From Chrysopilus asiliformis (Eukaryota; Arthropoda; Insecta; Diptera; Rhagionidae): a stretch of 64,000 nt of DNA. Position 1 is the first letter of the stretch, and each line of letters begins with the position of its first letter. The DNA is taken from the NCBI GenBank assembly GCA_964034945.1, contig OZ035961.1, forward strand, positions 26,327,684-26,391,683. Reading direction: 5' to 3'. The position numbers and the translations under genes were made by a program. Positions 11,424-23,225 of this stretch are shown piece by piece. Under the pieces are notes generated by a model. The model was not told the DNA's origin. It made no database searches and worked only from the letters and a program-made list of their open reading frames with translations.

Positions 11424-12384
11424 TTTTAATAATAATATTAAATTTGATTTTTTTTTAAACCGTATTTGCATTACATTGGCATTCAAAAATGCATTTAAAA
11501 AATTAATGCTGTTGCATTAAATTTTAATAACAAAAAGCATTAAAATCAATAACTTATTTGGATTACGTTTTAATAAAAAAAAAAGATTAGAAAAATAATA
11601 ATCTTTCAGGAGATTAAATTTTAATGTTATTTCGATGTGGAAATGCATACATGACCAAAAAGATAAAAATTTGGCCCAAAAATTTTTACCGTGTATCTAT
11701 TGATCTTTTTTGTTTATCGCCGAGTGCAAATATCTGCTAAATCAGACTTCGATGAAAATTGGAGTTGGATGGATGATCATAGAGCACGATTCCAGTGTAG
11801 CACAAGAAACTGGTTAATCAGGCGTGTAGCAGTTGTTGGACTATGGAAAAAGACGATTATCTCACAAGAAGTGCAAAATAGATAAAATCTGCAGTAATAA
11901 ATCTGCAATTATAGCACTCACAAATCAGATAAAAAAAATTAATAAAACCGAGCTATGAGGAGTGCGTATAAGTGTAGCAGGTCTTAGAATTGCATAGCAC
12001 GAATCTGAGATAATGCGACAATCTTATGTTCGATTGGAGAAAATTACTAAAAAAATAAAAATCTGTAATGAAGTAGTTTGCTTAGAACTGACCCAAAAAT
12101 CAGGGGCGGTGAACATTTTCACTGGTCCACAGTAAACGCTGCAAGTGTTCTAAAAAATGTAAGTACGATAGTGGTAGAAAACACGAATAGTTGTTCGAGC
12201 AAAAATTTTGAATAAATTAACCAGTTTTCGTCATTCAAGAATTTGTAGTCAGGCTGGATAATATGGTGTGTGAGAAAAATTTCATGGGTGACCTCAAAAA
12301 AAAAATACAGTGCAACATAGGTTCGTGAACAATTTTGAGCTAAAAAATGTCCCGATTTAAAAATCTTCGGAAACTGTCGAATTT
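11424..12384. other. Unassigned sequence upstream of the LINE pseudogene
   Basis: The sequence is AT-rich. The 64-codon frame at 11691-11885 matches nothing I know. Eroded 5' LINE sequence may extend into this stretch from 12385, but translations do not show it. Confidence 0.35.
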
Positions 12385-13437
12385 ATGAATGAGTCTAATA
12401 ATGACTCTAAAAACATCATAATACTGGGCACCGAAATAAACGAGAAGCTCCAATGGAGCGATCATATTTTTAAAATTGCAAGGAAAGCATCGCAGTGCCT
12501 ACACTGAGAGAAAAGAATGGCGCCAAATGATATGAAACGCCTATGATTTTACTATTTTCACTATAAAACGGCGCCATTTGAAGAAATTGTAAAATTTACA
12601 ACTCGAATGGTAAAATTCACAATTCGAGTGGTAAAATTTACAACTCGAGTGGTAAAAGTATATGTCGTAAATGTTATTTTATATTTGAAAAGTGTGTTTT
12701 TATCCTGTTGCATCATAGTTTTGTATTTGAAAACTATGTTATTATATATGAACATACAATTTTATATTGGGAATAGCACAATTGAACTTTGTACATGAAA
12801 AATTTACATAGCTGAAATTTACAATGCGAAAAGCAAATATTACTATGGATTTTTTCCCTCAGTGTAGGCTTTCTGGACCGCTGCAAAAAAATATTTTACG
12901 CCAATCGATGTCTACAAGACCTAAATTCATCTACAAAACCTACATTCGACCAAGACTTGATTATAATTCGCACATTTGGGCTGAAGCCCCAAAAACTGTC
13001 CTGTAATTGCTAGACTGAATTCAAAAACGTGCGATCCGACTGATTGGAGACAAATCTTTGACAGATTTATTACCGTCTCTCGAGTATCGTCGCCCTGTTG
13101 GGATACTCAGCATATTCTATAGATATTTCCATGGGAAATATTCCACCGAAATTTCCCAGCTTATTCCTCCATGGTATATTTTCCCCTAGACCCTCTCGTG
13201 CAGCTGCACGCGCGCACGACTGCTTCCTTGAGCCTCCCCGTTTTCGTACAGTAAAGTTTAGGAGTTCCCTCATTCTCCGAACAACAAGACTTTGGAACAA
13301 TTTACCATCCGATGTGTTGCCCCCGGAATATAACCCGCAAAAGTTCAAGGAGAACATAAACCGACATCTCCTTTCGTTCTTCCAACCATCCTGTGCTGTG
13401 CTTCGGCATTAAAGGGTCTTCCCCTAAGCCCTCGAAA
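12385..13437 (+). pseudogene. LINE reverse transcriptase, C-terminal part (broken)
   Basis: Translation gives the region downstream of the RT catalytic core in non-LTR retrotransposons: ILGTEINEKLQWSDHIFKIA up to 12499, resuming after a MITE at 12867 with GFLDRCKKYF, then KTYIRPRLDYNSHIWAEAP, QKRAIRLIGD, GILSIFYRYFHGKYSTEISQ, RAAARAHD, LWNNLPSDVLPPEYN and FKENINRHL. The RLWN-LPS-VFP block is typical of the CR1/Jockey range of LINEs, but I cannot fix the clade. The copy has in-frame stops (after KTVL and LLD), a frameshift near 13190, another near 12890 and the MITE insertion, so it is dead. The YXDD-bearing core, endonuclease and ORF1 are absent (5' truncation). The 3' UTR shares GGCATTAAAGGGTCTTC with copies at 43.2 and 52.8 kb. 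Confidence 0.88.
12500..12866. mobile_element. TA-target MITE inside the LINE
   Basis: The ends are CACTGAGAGAAAA and its near-complement TTTTTCCCTCAGTG (one mismatch), each bordered by TA (12500-12501 and 12865-12866). Removing the element joins the RT reading frame across the gap (QCL then GFLDR), which confirms both edges. Inside are about three GTAAAATTTACAACTCGA(A/G)TG units near 12595-12655. TA duplication and these ends suit a Tc1/mariner-type MITE. Confidence 0.93.
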
Positions 13438-15888
13438 TTTCGAAATTTGAGTTCATAGACAAGCATTTACGTTTAGGAACGCTTTGGTTTGTGAACTGAT
13501 TTCAGGTTCTAAGAATTACTTTGATCCAGAAAAATTCAAACTACAAAAATAGTTACTTCAACGTAGAAATTGGCACCGATGAATTAATGGTTATTAAAGC
13601 CTGTCGAAATAACCAAAAATTAAGGTTAAAATCACAAAATTTGCCGGATAACAAAAAATAATAATAATAAAGTATATTTTCTAGACATATACTGGTGCTA
13701 GCATATTTTTGTGGTTGTAAACTGCGATCAATACAATTTTCGCAGTGGCAATTCTCAAGATTTGAACCTATTTATAAATAAAATAAAAATTTAAAGAAAT
13801 AAAGTAAAATGAAAGAAAATAAAATAAAACAAAAAAAAATAAATCCAATAGTAAAATTCACCAAATTTTAATTAAATATAAAAAATAATTTAATTGTAGA
13901 CGTATAAGAACGGTTACCAACACCTGCTTCAGGGATATACGACCAGATAATGTTATTAAAAATCCTGTGTGCATACCACAAGTGGTCGTATTTCTTTTTC
14001 GATCATCGTTATTATCATCGTAGTACAGAAAGTCAACATTTCGCGAAGCATAGCAGCGTCGATTACTTGGGACTTGGCTTGTTGATTTGGAGAGAGCAAA
14101 AACGTCATGTGAAAATCCATCATTACATGCATCTATCATTGGCGAAACCTATACTAGTTGCGCCTGCGTGCAAAAATTATAATTCCAAGCACAGAACAGG
14201 TAAGAATACTTATGTGGACTTAGGTGAGTGCGTTTGTTATTTAGTTTGATATAGCGTGATTTTTCCTTTCAATTGCATTTGCTTCCACAGGTACTCGCAT
14301 TTCCACATCGTTTTTTATAGCAATTCCCAGTGGTCTCTTGGTGAAAATTGAATTTTTTCGTTGCATGATCATTACCTGACTGGAACTAGATTGGCACTGA
14401 TCACTCTCATTGTTGCTGTGTAGACAATCTGGTTGTGTCCGATCGTCCATCTCCCCAAAGTGGTTAATTATGTTCCATTACTGCATCCCGTCAGGAATTT
14501 TTTCTATCGTCATCCCACTGCATTCCCCCAGGGAATATCTTCGTACGGGATCGTTGGTATACGTTGGTGACGTGCAAAAAAGACATCACCGATGAAAAAC
14601 TAACTGCATTAAATTGAGTCATTAAGTGAGTGCCAATCGAAGAAAACATCAGCAATTGCAGCAGCCGCAACAGCAGTACCGATTGTAAGTCTGATTTACG
14701 TGGCCGTTAATAGCCCCGAACAGTGGCGATCCGCAACGTGCGAATAGTTGCAACATATGCAAGATCAGTTACCATATTTGCCCAGTGGAAAATCTAAAAA
14801 ATTCAATGCATTCATCGTATCTGGGCAGACACTTTTTTAGCTCTCGAGATGGAGATCCTTTTGCACCTTCTCAAGATTACTGTGCAGCGGTGCCGTTTTT
14901 TTTCAATCAGTGTCTTTGATTATTGACTTCTGTTGCTGGTGATCTCAGACATTTATGTCTCCTGAAGTAAGAATTTTTCTCTAGTTCCAATATAGTCAGT
15001 TGAAAAATTCGCATCTCGGACGGGCGTAGTTTTTCCTCCACTTTTGATAAATTGCTACCTGAGTTGCTCTTGATTTTTCACATACCTACTTATCCATACC
15101 ATAATTGCACCCCATTACGTCGTATAAAATCGAAACGTACACACTGGCAATGATTGAAAATCTTCAGTATGACTACAAGATGACATTCTCTTTGGTCCAA
15201 ACAAACATCAATATTACTACTTCGCTTTTAGCTACTTGTGGTTCTTTATGAGTTGCGGCTGGCTGATGTTTAAAATCATGGAAAAACCTCAAGTTGGAGC
15301 TAATTTGAGATTCTGTGAGACGTTTCGACAAGGTGCAAATTGGGTATTAAGTCTAAATGGGAAATTAATTAACTGCCAAGGTGAGTTGGTGATGTCTGTT
15401 TAAGATTTTATTATATTGAGATTGCGTCGCAAGTTTGTAAATTGTAAACAGAAAGAAAACGTTAAAGTAAATCGCTTTGAATGTGGGAAAATGAGATTTC
15501 GACAAAAAAGTGAAGCTAAAGAGATCATACGAAGCCAATTACGTTTCCTATTTATTTTTTTTTCTATAATCAAACGTTTTTCTTTCCTTGTAATGAAATG
15601 AATAACTTATAATTAGCTACTTATTTCTTTCTATGTTCGATTTTTAATTTATGGTTTCTAAAAGTAGATTTATTTGCATAATCATATAAAATCTTCAGTA
15701 ACTATACGTCTTTATCGCTGTATTTTTATAAACGACTACAGAATGTGGATCCGAAAAAATCCGGAAATCACTTTCTACAAATTTCAAGGCACAATTTTTA
15801 AAATTTTGACTATAGACTTTTGATCGGCAATCTTAAAAATCTGCTATAGGAAAATTTCCATTGAAAATTTATAATTTTCAGAGTATTT
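13438..15888. other. Unassigned sequence
   Basis: I cannot assign a gene here. A CAG/CAA-rich stretch at about 14652-14683 would read QQLQQPQQQYRL and is followed by GTAAGT, which resembles a splice donor. The open frame is only 19 codons, so I do not call it an exon. Confidence 0.4.
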
Positions 15889-16560
15889 TTATACCCGTAT
15901 GGTGAAACCAAAGGGTATATTAACTTTGCCTTACCGTTTGTAACGCCAAGATCCCGTCATCGCACAAAAAAATGAATTACACCAGTGTGTTTAGAATCAT
16001 AAAAATATTTAATTTTTGCATGTCCGTCCGTCTGTCTGTCCGTCTGTCTGTCGGTGGCGCGGATTGCGGGCGCACGGATTGAGCTAGAGACTTGAAATTT
16101 TGCACAGATCCGTTTCTTGTAAAATACGAGGCCAAGTTCGTTCATGAGCAAAAATTGACCATTAGGGGGGGCAACCCCCATAAGAACGAAAACGATTTTT
16201 GCGAATATCTCAAAAACGCTGCATCTTATCAAAAAAGTGCAAGATTATTTAGGATATGATTCTACATAAAACTCCCATACATCAAAATCCGAATGGAATA
16301 AATTTTAAAAAATCTTTTTGGAAAGTTTGACTTCAAACTGGAATTTTGGTACAACTGTTCGAATTTTGATACGAATATCACCATACGGGTCTCCAATTAT
16401 TGCCAGATTGGCAATTATAGCTTTTGTTATGTTTAAATTCTCTGTTAAAAAATCTCTGAAAATTATACATGAATACCCCAATTTCATCAAAATCGGTAGA
16501 GCCGTTTTTGAGAAAATTTCAGAAATCAAGAAACATGCAGCAAACAATTTTTGTATAGAA
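15889..16560 (-). repeat. Interspersed repeat family B, copy 1 (reverse)
   Basis: Read on the minus strand, this copy ends in TTTCACCATACGGGTATA. Before that come GATGACGGGATCTTGGCGTT, ACACTGGTGTAATTCATT, a (GACG/GACA)n core at about 16021-16055, GCGCGGATTGCGGGCGC (as seen on the plus strand), TTGAGCTAGAGACTTGAAAT and CATACATCAAAATCCGAATGG. Its far side includes ATTGCCAGATTGGCAATTAT, which is shared inverted with 32.96 kb. No coding potential is apparent. Confidence 0.85.
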
Positions 16561-16619
16561 TTCTGCAGAAGATATTGAGAAAAGAGAAAACTTCCAAAGC
16601 AAATAAAAAAATATCAGTT

Positions 16620-16800
16620 GTGAACACAAAACTTTCTTCTGCAATTTTTAGTTTCAGGCTAAACATGTAAAAAATATTTTTTCAAATATCTTGGGAACCA
16701 TTAACGACACGTGAAGGAAAAAATGCAGGAATTTTTTTTTTGACTTTAGTTATACGGATTTTTATCTCAAAAGCGCATAGCTTCCGAGAAATTTTCCAGA
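16620..16800 (+). repeat. Family C 5' module fused to family B
   Basis: The stretch AAAAAATATTTTTTCAAATA, then AGGAAAAAATGCAGGAA and CAAAAGCGCATAGCTTCCGA, matches the start of family C at 36.55-36.68 and 51.55-51.68 kb. Here it runs directly into family B at about 16800 instead of the family C core, so the junction is chimeric. Confidence 0.7.
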
Positions 16801-17252
16801 AAACTTATTTTTTATAAAATTTGTTCCAATCGGATTTTGATGTATGGGAGTTTTATGTAGAATCGTATCCTAAATAACTTTTGTTCTTGGACTTTTTTGA
16901 TAAGATGCACCGTTTTTGAGATATTCGCAAAAATCGTTTTCGTTCGTATGGGGGGCACCCCCCCTAATGGTCCATTTTTGCCCATTAACGAACTTAGCCT
17001 CGCATTTTACGAAAAACGGATCCACGCAAAATTTCAAGTCTCTAGCTCAATCCGTGCGCCCGCAATCCGCGCCACAGATGGACGGACGGACGGACGGACG
17101 GACAGACGGACGGACATGCAAAATTCAATTTTTTTTTATCATTCTAAACACACTGGTGTAATTCATTTCTGTGTGTGATGACGGGATCTTGGCGTTACAA
17201 ACGGTAAGGCAAAGTTAGTATACCCTTTGGTATACATACCATACGGGTATAA
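16800..17252 (+). repeat. Interspersed repeat family B, copy 2 (forward)
   Basis: This copy mirrors the one starting at 15889: CCAATCGGATTTTGATGTAT, GATAAGATGCACCGTTTTTG, CTCAATCCGTGCGCCCGCAA, a GGAC-type core at about 17085-17115, ACACACTGGTGTAATTCATT, GATGACGGGATCTTGGCGTT and a final CCATACGGGTATAAT. Together the two copies form an inverted pair spanning 1.36 kb. Confidence 0.87.
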
Positions 17253-17558
17253 TAAAAAAAAATCTTGTATTAAGATTTTCCAGCAATTTTAGAATTTTAT
17301 TGTTTTATTTAGGAAATTTCGGGCTCATTTTCAAATAGTTTATTGGGCACTATGTTATACAGGTCCTCTGGTCATTGAATATAGATTCTCTACTCATTAA
17401 AAACTGTGGAAGTTAATTTCATATGGTGACGCTTTTTATTTTTGATAACTCGATAAATCTGTGGAAACCTACACGACGATAGCTTTCGATATAAAAAAGA
17501 ACCATTCAAATCCATTCAGCGGAATTTCATAACTAAGGAGCATAAAAATCTTAATTAT
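17253..17558. other. Unassigned sequence
   Basis: No recognisable feature lies between the family B copy and the 17-bp array. Confidence 0.4.
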
Positions 17559-17655
17559 TCCATGTAAAGACCCTCCATGTAAAGACGTTTTCCATGTAAA
17601 GACGTTTTCCATGTAAAGACGTTTTCCATGTAAAGACGTTTTCCATGTAAAGACC
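17559..17655. repeat. 17-bp minisatellite, about five units
   Basis: The unit CCATGTAAAGACGTTTT is repeated head to tail, with the outermost units ending GACCCTC instead. The 17-bp period shifts frame each copy, so two overlapping minus-strand frames stay open for short distances. They are not genes. Confidence 0.93.
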
Positions 17656-19847
17656 CTCGAAAATATCTCTGATCTCACTCCTCCTAAATATATGAAGTAT
17701 TTTATGGATACCCAATTCCCTAACAGCCTCGCAAATCAACACTACATGGCCACGACTTAAATGGCGAAGAAATATGTCAACCATCATCGACGCGGTTGAC
17801 AAATCAAAGAAATTTTAGGAAATTTCGAGGAAAAGAATTCCATTCAAGCGTTTAAAAATAAACAAAAACAAAAATTCGATTTTTGATTGGTTGCATTTTA
17901 AATTCCATTAACTGTAATTCTTTATTGTTTTTCTACTGTAAAATAATGTAATTAAATGCATTACATGTCATTTTATAAACTTCTACCAAAGTGTCACCAA
18001 TATTTATGATAATAATAATGTCTCGCCGATTCTTTTGTTGAATATTTGAAATATTCCCTTCATGGATTGAAAAGAAACACCCCCAACGGATATCAATCAA
18101 ATGCGGAACACCTGATGTGAGAAATTTATGATAAATTATCCAAATTAAAAAATATCAAAAAAAAGAAATAAAGGCAAAAGAAAATTCACCTCATGATAAA
18201 ATCGAGAACCCTCTATCAATTCAGAATTCACAACTCCTATCTATATCAGGAAAAACTTGTATAGCGGATAGCGATGACACAGCAAAAGACTCCCGTCATC
18301 TAGTCACCCAGACATAAAAAGGGGGAAATTTTTCCAACGTTCATTACGGCGTAGAGTGTGAAGGATGAAAACACTTAACGTTATCAAAAACCAGCTAAAT
18401 TACATGTAACAACAACAAAAAAAAATAGCAAGAGAAAAATCCATGGAGCCTACCACCGGATTGTACCTGTGAAACGATGAAAATAAACCACCCCCGTACG
18501 AAGCACAAAATGCCTTCCGTATACAGGAAAGCGCATCCCCAAACCAGAACCACCATCATTGTTGCTTCCTCTTCCTCTCCGCAGAAAATCACGATAGTCC
18601 AACCCTGAATACTCTTCTGCCACCAGGCATAGCCAACCTACGAGTGTGTGTTGCGAATGTATTGCGCCATACCTCCTATTCGTTGCCAACACACTGTAGA
18701 AGAATTTCCTACCCTTGCGAATTGGTACATTAGAAGTCCTTCGCCACTGTCAGCAGATTGGTGGTGGTTTGATGGTGGTGGTGTGCCTGCTAATGGTGCC
18801 CGGGGTGGTAACGGTGATGATGGACATGAATTCAAATACACATGGCGAATCCTTCGTTTCAATCGCGTGCCGTCATGCAATTTCCCAGTTTAAAGGAAAT
18901 GAAAGCTAGCGCCGCCGGTGTGGTTGTAAATAGACACGCCGCTTTCACTCGCATAAACCCGATCCAACCCTTCGAATTCATGTGATGTGGCTAAAATCAT
19001 TCAATCCATCTATTGGATTTTATTCCGAGAAACTCGCAAAAAAGATTAGCTAAAACCGGTACCACTGTGATGGATCAAAAATATCTGATATGCGGAGAAT
19101 AGACGTACGTATAGGGAAAAGCCGGTAAAATCCTTTGGTAAATAGTGATATTTTTTTTAAGCTAAAACACACTATGATTCGAAGTTATTCCACACTAGGT
19201 AAAAATGAGGGTCTTTGGTTGATAGTTTCTTTCTTGATTTTTAGGGTGGTGTAATAGTAATTTCCAGTCAATCCAGAGATATGGGTTTTTGCGACATCGA
19301 AAAAACCTATTATTTCTAAGACTTGCTGAATTTTGAAAATGTTGTGCTTTATTCTTATATTTCTATAGCCTTACATAACAGAGGCTTTTTAAATAAAAAA
19401 GTTGTGGATTACCCTTGAAATTTTGCCAAGTTAGTTGTAGTTTTTGTCAATATTAATGAATACCAAGAAATTTAAGCGCAACAAAAATGGTATTTAACCC
19501 TTTCATTACCCGTGCTCTATTTGGACGTACTATAATTTGTCAAGTGAAAAAATTATACTGGTAAGATATGGTTTTTTGGGTTTACTGTCTCTTACAAATT
19601 AAGACAATTCAAAAACAATTCAAATAAATTATAAAAAGCAAGTAACAATCCTTATCAGATTTAAAAAAAAAATTAAAACCCAAATTGGTATAAATTTGTT
19701 GTTAAAAGTTAAAGTAACCAGTAAATTTAATCAAAACGTCTTGGCTAAATAATATTTGTAAAGGTATACCAAAATTTTCAATTTATTGGGTAACCGTACC
19801 AAGAAACTAGTTAAATTACCCATTGCTAAAATTTGGAAAAATTGTTA
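17656..19847. other. Unassigned sequence
   Basis: The stretch is mostly featureless. 18.6-18.9 kb is richer in G+C and in GGTGGT words than its surroundings. TTAACCCTTTCATTACCC at about 19494 looks like a piggyBac-type left end, but I found no mirrored partner downstream. Confidence 0.4.
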
Positions 19848-20290
19848 TACCGTTTGTAACGCATCAAACCAATTGTCGGACACAAAAATTAACGACACCA
19901 GGGTATTTGGGATAACATAAGATTTTGATTTCCACATGTCCATCTGACTTTCAGTTCGTCTGTCCATCCCTGAACACCATAACTTTTGAAAGGATTGAGC
20001 TAGAGACTTGAAATTTTGTACAGTACGTTTCTCGTAAATTGCTAGAATAAGTTCTTGAACGGGTAAATTTGGATCATTCCTTCACTCCTCCTTCATACAA
20101 ACGAAACAGTTATTTGAAATTTTCTCGAAAACGGTGAGCCATATTGAAAAATTTGTAAGGGTAAAATGCATTTGAAATATGATTTTACATAACTCATCAA
20201 TACATCAAAATCCAATTGGACCACTATTTAACTCTAACATGCATCAAAATTTAATAGAACTGCTTCCTCTACTGATGAAAAAGTTACTGC
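19848..20290 (+). repeat. Family A, copy 2 (core decayed)
   Basis: The ordered family A blocks are present: TATACCGTTTGTAACGC, ACACCAGGGTATTTGGGAT, TTGAGCTAGAGACTTGAAAT, GTTCTTGAACGGG, CTCGAAAACGGTGAGCCATA and CATCAAAATCCAATTGGACC. The tetranucleotide array has shrunk to scattered CATCTGAC/GTCTGTCC words. Confidence 0.83.
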
Positions 20291-22015
20291 GAAGACAGAA
20301 TCCACACATATTAAACTTCTTGATTTGAAATACGTTTTTGTGCGCCACCCTAATTTCCGAGAAAAAATTTCGGTATTTTTTCACCTTTGCTATGGTTTTT
20401 GCCTAATTTTACTTCCCTCCAGTCTTTATACAAATTCTGCGTTAGTTGTGCCCAATATTACGGAATATATTTAAATCATCCGCTAGGGCTGTCCTTCTTT
20501 TTAGGTGTGTATCCTAATTCACAGTTCATATTTCTTTTTTATACGTACTATTGCTCGTTTTGTTGCTTCCTTTGGCATTTTTTCAGCCCTTCCTGACTCA
20601 TTTGTTATATTTCTGTATGTATGTAAAGATTTTGATTTTGATACACTTTACTGTACATTTATTTGTGATTCCCGCATACTTTTGCTAAGTTTGCCATACC
20701 TGAACCTCATGCTTACCTTGAACCAAGGGGAGCACGGAATGGGACCACCTCAATTCAATCTTTTACGTTCAACGTTATTTCGATATTTACAAAAACGAGG
20801 AAAAAATGTAGGAAGGAACGACAGTAGAATAAAAAAAAAACCATAGCTATTTGCTATCTACGCGATATCAGCGGCCTTTAGAGTGGAGCGTTGAGATTTC
20901 TTTTCGTGCAATGTTCAAAATACAAATGGAACGAGCCACGACAATGGCGACGATGTCGACGTAATGGTGCGGGAAGGAATTTTGTGCCAATGCCAGGTAC
21001 GAAATTGTTTGAATGTTTTCTTATTATTCGGTGCTTGGTTTATTTTTCACCTTTTTCCACCTTTTATCTTATAGCGCTTAACCGAATGAGGCTTTGTTTC
21101 CTATTTCAATTCGCCCCCGGACCCGTCACCCGCGACTTATATTTCAGCGATTTTTTTTTTACTCTCGAAAGTTTTCATATCGTTTCGTTCAACTTTTCAA
21201 TTTGTTCGTAAGGCGTACCGTTGCGCTAAATAAAAATAGTATCAAAAGATATTCGATTGCATGAATTTGGCATTCTTTGGGGTTTTAAATTTAAAATTCT
21301 CAGACGAAATTCTAGACAATTTTACTGCATGATCGACTATAAAAGAACTTGCGAATTTTCAAACGATTTCAATTGACTAATAATTGATTTTTAAGAACTT
21401 GTACAGAAGCACGTAATCATTTAAATGAAACTTAAATCAAAGTTTTGAGGTAAATATACTGGTATCAACTAGTGGAGAAGAAAAAGTTTTTTTTTTTAAA
21501 GTTAATTCCAAGAAGGCTGTTTTGCAATGGCCTAAGATTTATCAGAAAATTCTAATTATTTATAAAATATTTAGTTAAAAGTAAATAAGCAAATGCACTA
21601 AGCTAGTAGTTTTTGATATTTTCAATTTGACAATTGAAGCGTTCAGCGCAGGAATGGCCAAAGCCACATGCCGAAATTGTGAAATTTTTACTAGTGGGAT
21701 AAATTTTTTTGGTTGCCCATAAGAACATTACAACATAAAGTTATAGTATGCATCCAAAAGTTTTTTTTTCTTAAAAATTGTAATAGTATAATGGTGGAAA
21801 TTCTCAAAATGAAAATTTTGTAGGTTAGGCCGTTCTAGCGCTGACCGTCTTAGTGCATTTTTTTATTTGCAATTTTAGACAAAAGATTATGTTCCTTTGG
21901 GTCAAAAATGACCCCGGGCTCGAATGAACAGTAATTTCAATTTCAGACCCTAAACTAGAATTGAAATTAAGAGGGTTTTCAATTTGTTTGTCAACGTCAT
22001 GTGAATTTTTGTCAT
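20291..22015. other. Unassigned sequence
   Basis: Frames of up to 113 codons occur at 20505-20846 and 20891-21211, but their translations show no domain or compositional sign of a real protein. GGGTCAAAAATGACCC at about 21899 is a perfect palindromic word of the kind found in some MITEs. No bounded element was found. Confidence 0.4.
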
Positions 22016-22228
22016 TTAACACATTGACTGCCATGGCCATCATTCTTGATAGCCAGTGATGCTTCCCGTGGCCATGTTTATCGTATTTGATAGCCAGTGA
22101 TGTTTCCTTGGGGCCCATGGCTTGCAAAAATGATATAAATCTATTTTATAAACAACACAAATCACAAAGAAAATGTATTGACATTTTTTTAGACATTTGT
22201 AAAATTGGTTGGGCAGTCAACGTGTTAA
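22016..22228. mobile_element. piggyBac-like MITE 1 (TTAA-flanked)
   Basis: TTAA at 22016-22019 is followed by CACATTGACTGCC. The right end, GGCAGTCAACGTG, precedes TTAA at 22225-22228. The 13-bp inverted ends differ at one base. TTAA duplication with 12-16-bp termini is diagnostic of piggyBac-type transposition. Near the left end GATAGCCAGTGATG(C/T)TTCC is directly repeated. There is no coding sequence. Confidence 0.88.
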
Positions 22229-22490
22229 CACGTTGGCTACCAGCCAAAAAAACGCTTACTCCGCTAGTATACACTGGGAAAAACGCAAAAATCATTTCTG
22301 TACTTTGTGAGTCACCAGTGAACACAAGATCAATACAGACAAAAACGAACGAATCGAATAAAATATGACGGACAAAAAAACGCCCTTTGGACCGCACGAG
22401 CGACTGCGCTCAACCATGGAACTTGAGGAACTGACGGTAATGACAATAGTGTGTGTACACCGGTGACTCACATGGTAGCCAACGTGTTAA
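22225..22490. mobile_element. piggyBac-like MITE 2, sharing a TTAA with MITE 1
   Basis: This element starts at the same TTAA that closes its neighbour. The left end is CACGTTGGCTACCA, and the right end TGGTAGCCAACGTG is its exact complement (14 of 14), before TTAA at 22487-22490. Its termini resemble, but are not identical to, those of MITE 1, so two related subfamilies lie back to back. Confidence 0.9.
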
Positions 22491-22900
22491 GGGAGGAAAC
22501 TGATTTCGGCGGCTGGAATATTGACAAAAATATTGACTTTTTATTGAACGAGCTTTCGTATTGTATGAAAATTTTCGAAATTATTCACTCGCGTTGTAGC
22601 GAAATCGTTTGTAGAATAATCGCGTTGAAGATGGCGAAATTTTATCGAATTTTTCTGACTACTCATAGGTGCAGATACTTTTTAGATACTTATCACTTTG
22701 CATCCTGCATGCTATCGTTTTAAATTCATTCAACTTCCTTTTTCCAAATGAGTGGTGATAGTTACTGTTTGATGCTAATGTCACCATTAGTTTCAGGGTT
22801 GTTATTATCTTCCTCAGCCCAAAAAAACCCAACTGGCTCTATTAAAAAATCTAATAAAACCCATAATAAAACCCAAAAAATACCCAGTGGATCGGGCTCT

Positions 22901-23225
22901 TTAACCTTTTCGCGGACAACCCTTTTTAGAGTAAGCTACCCAGAACGTTACATATCATATCTTTGGCCTTTCTGAAGATAGAGAAGTTCTGAAAACAGCA
23001 AAATGTAAGAAATTAAAATATGTATCATTATTAATCATAAAATTGCAACTAAAATTTTAACGTCATGACTTTCATGATATTTGACAACGGATGTTCTCAA
23101 CGGATGTGCTAGGCTCGTCATGCTTTTCTTGGTAACATAAATTTTGACGTGTATCTTGGTAACATAAATTTTGACGTAGACCGGTTCATGACGTGTATAC
23201 ACGTCAGCGTCCGCGAAAGGGTTAA
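22901..23225. mobile_element. piggyBac-like MITE 3
   Basis: TTAA at 22901-22904 is followed by CCTTTTCGCGGAC. The right end GTCCGCGAAAGGG precedes TTAA at 23222-23225 (12 of 13 complementary). Inside, CTTGGTAACATAAATTTTGA is tandemly duplicated near 23129-23175, and GACGTGTATACACGTC at about 23189 forms a perfect palindrome near the right end. Confidence 0.88.

Noticed and set aside
13070..13357. 95-codon minus-strand frame
   Set aside because: It is antisense to the LINE reverse-transcriptase tail, whose plus-strand translation matches a known family.
14600..14690. Possible glutamine-rich exon with a GTAAGT donor
   Set aside because: The open frame is only 19 codons, there is no convincing acceptor and no flanking exon was found. 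CAG/CAA runs are common by chance.
21886..21915. GGGTCAAAAATGACCC as a nuclear-receptor response element
   Set aside because: Palindromes of this form are common in MITEs, and there is no gene or promoter context.
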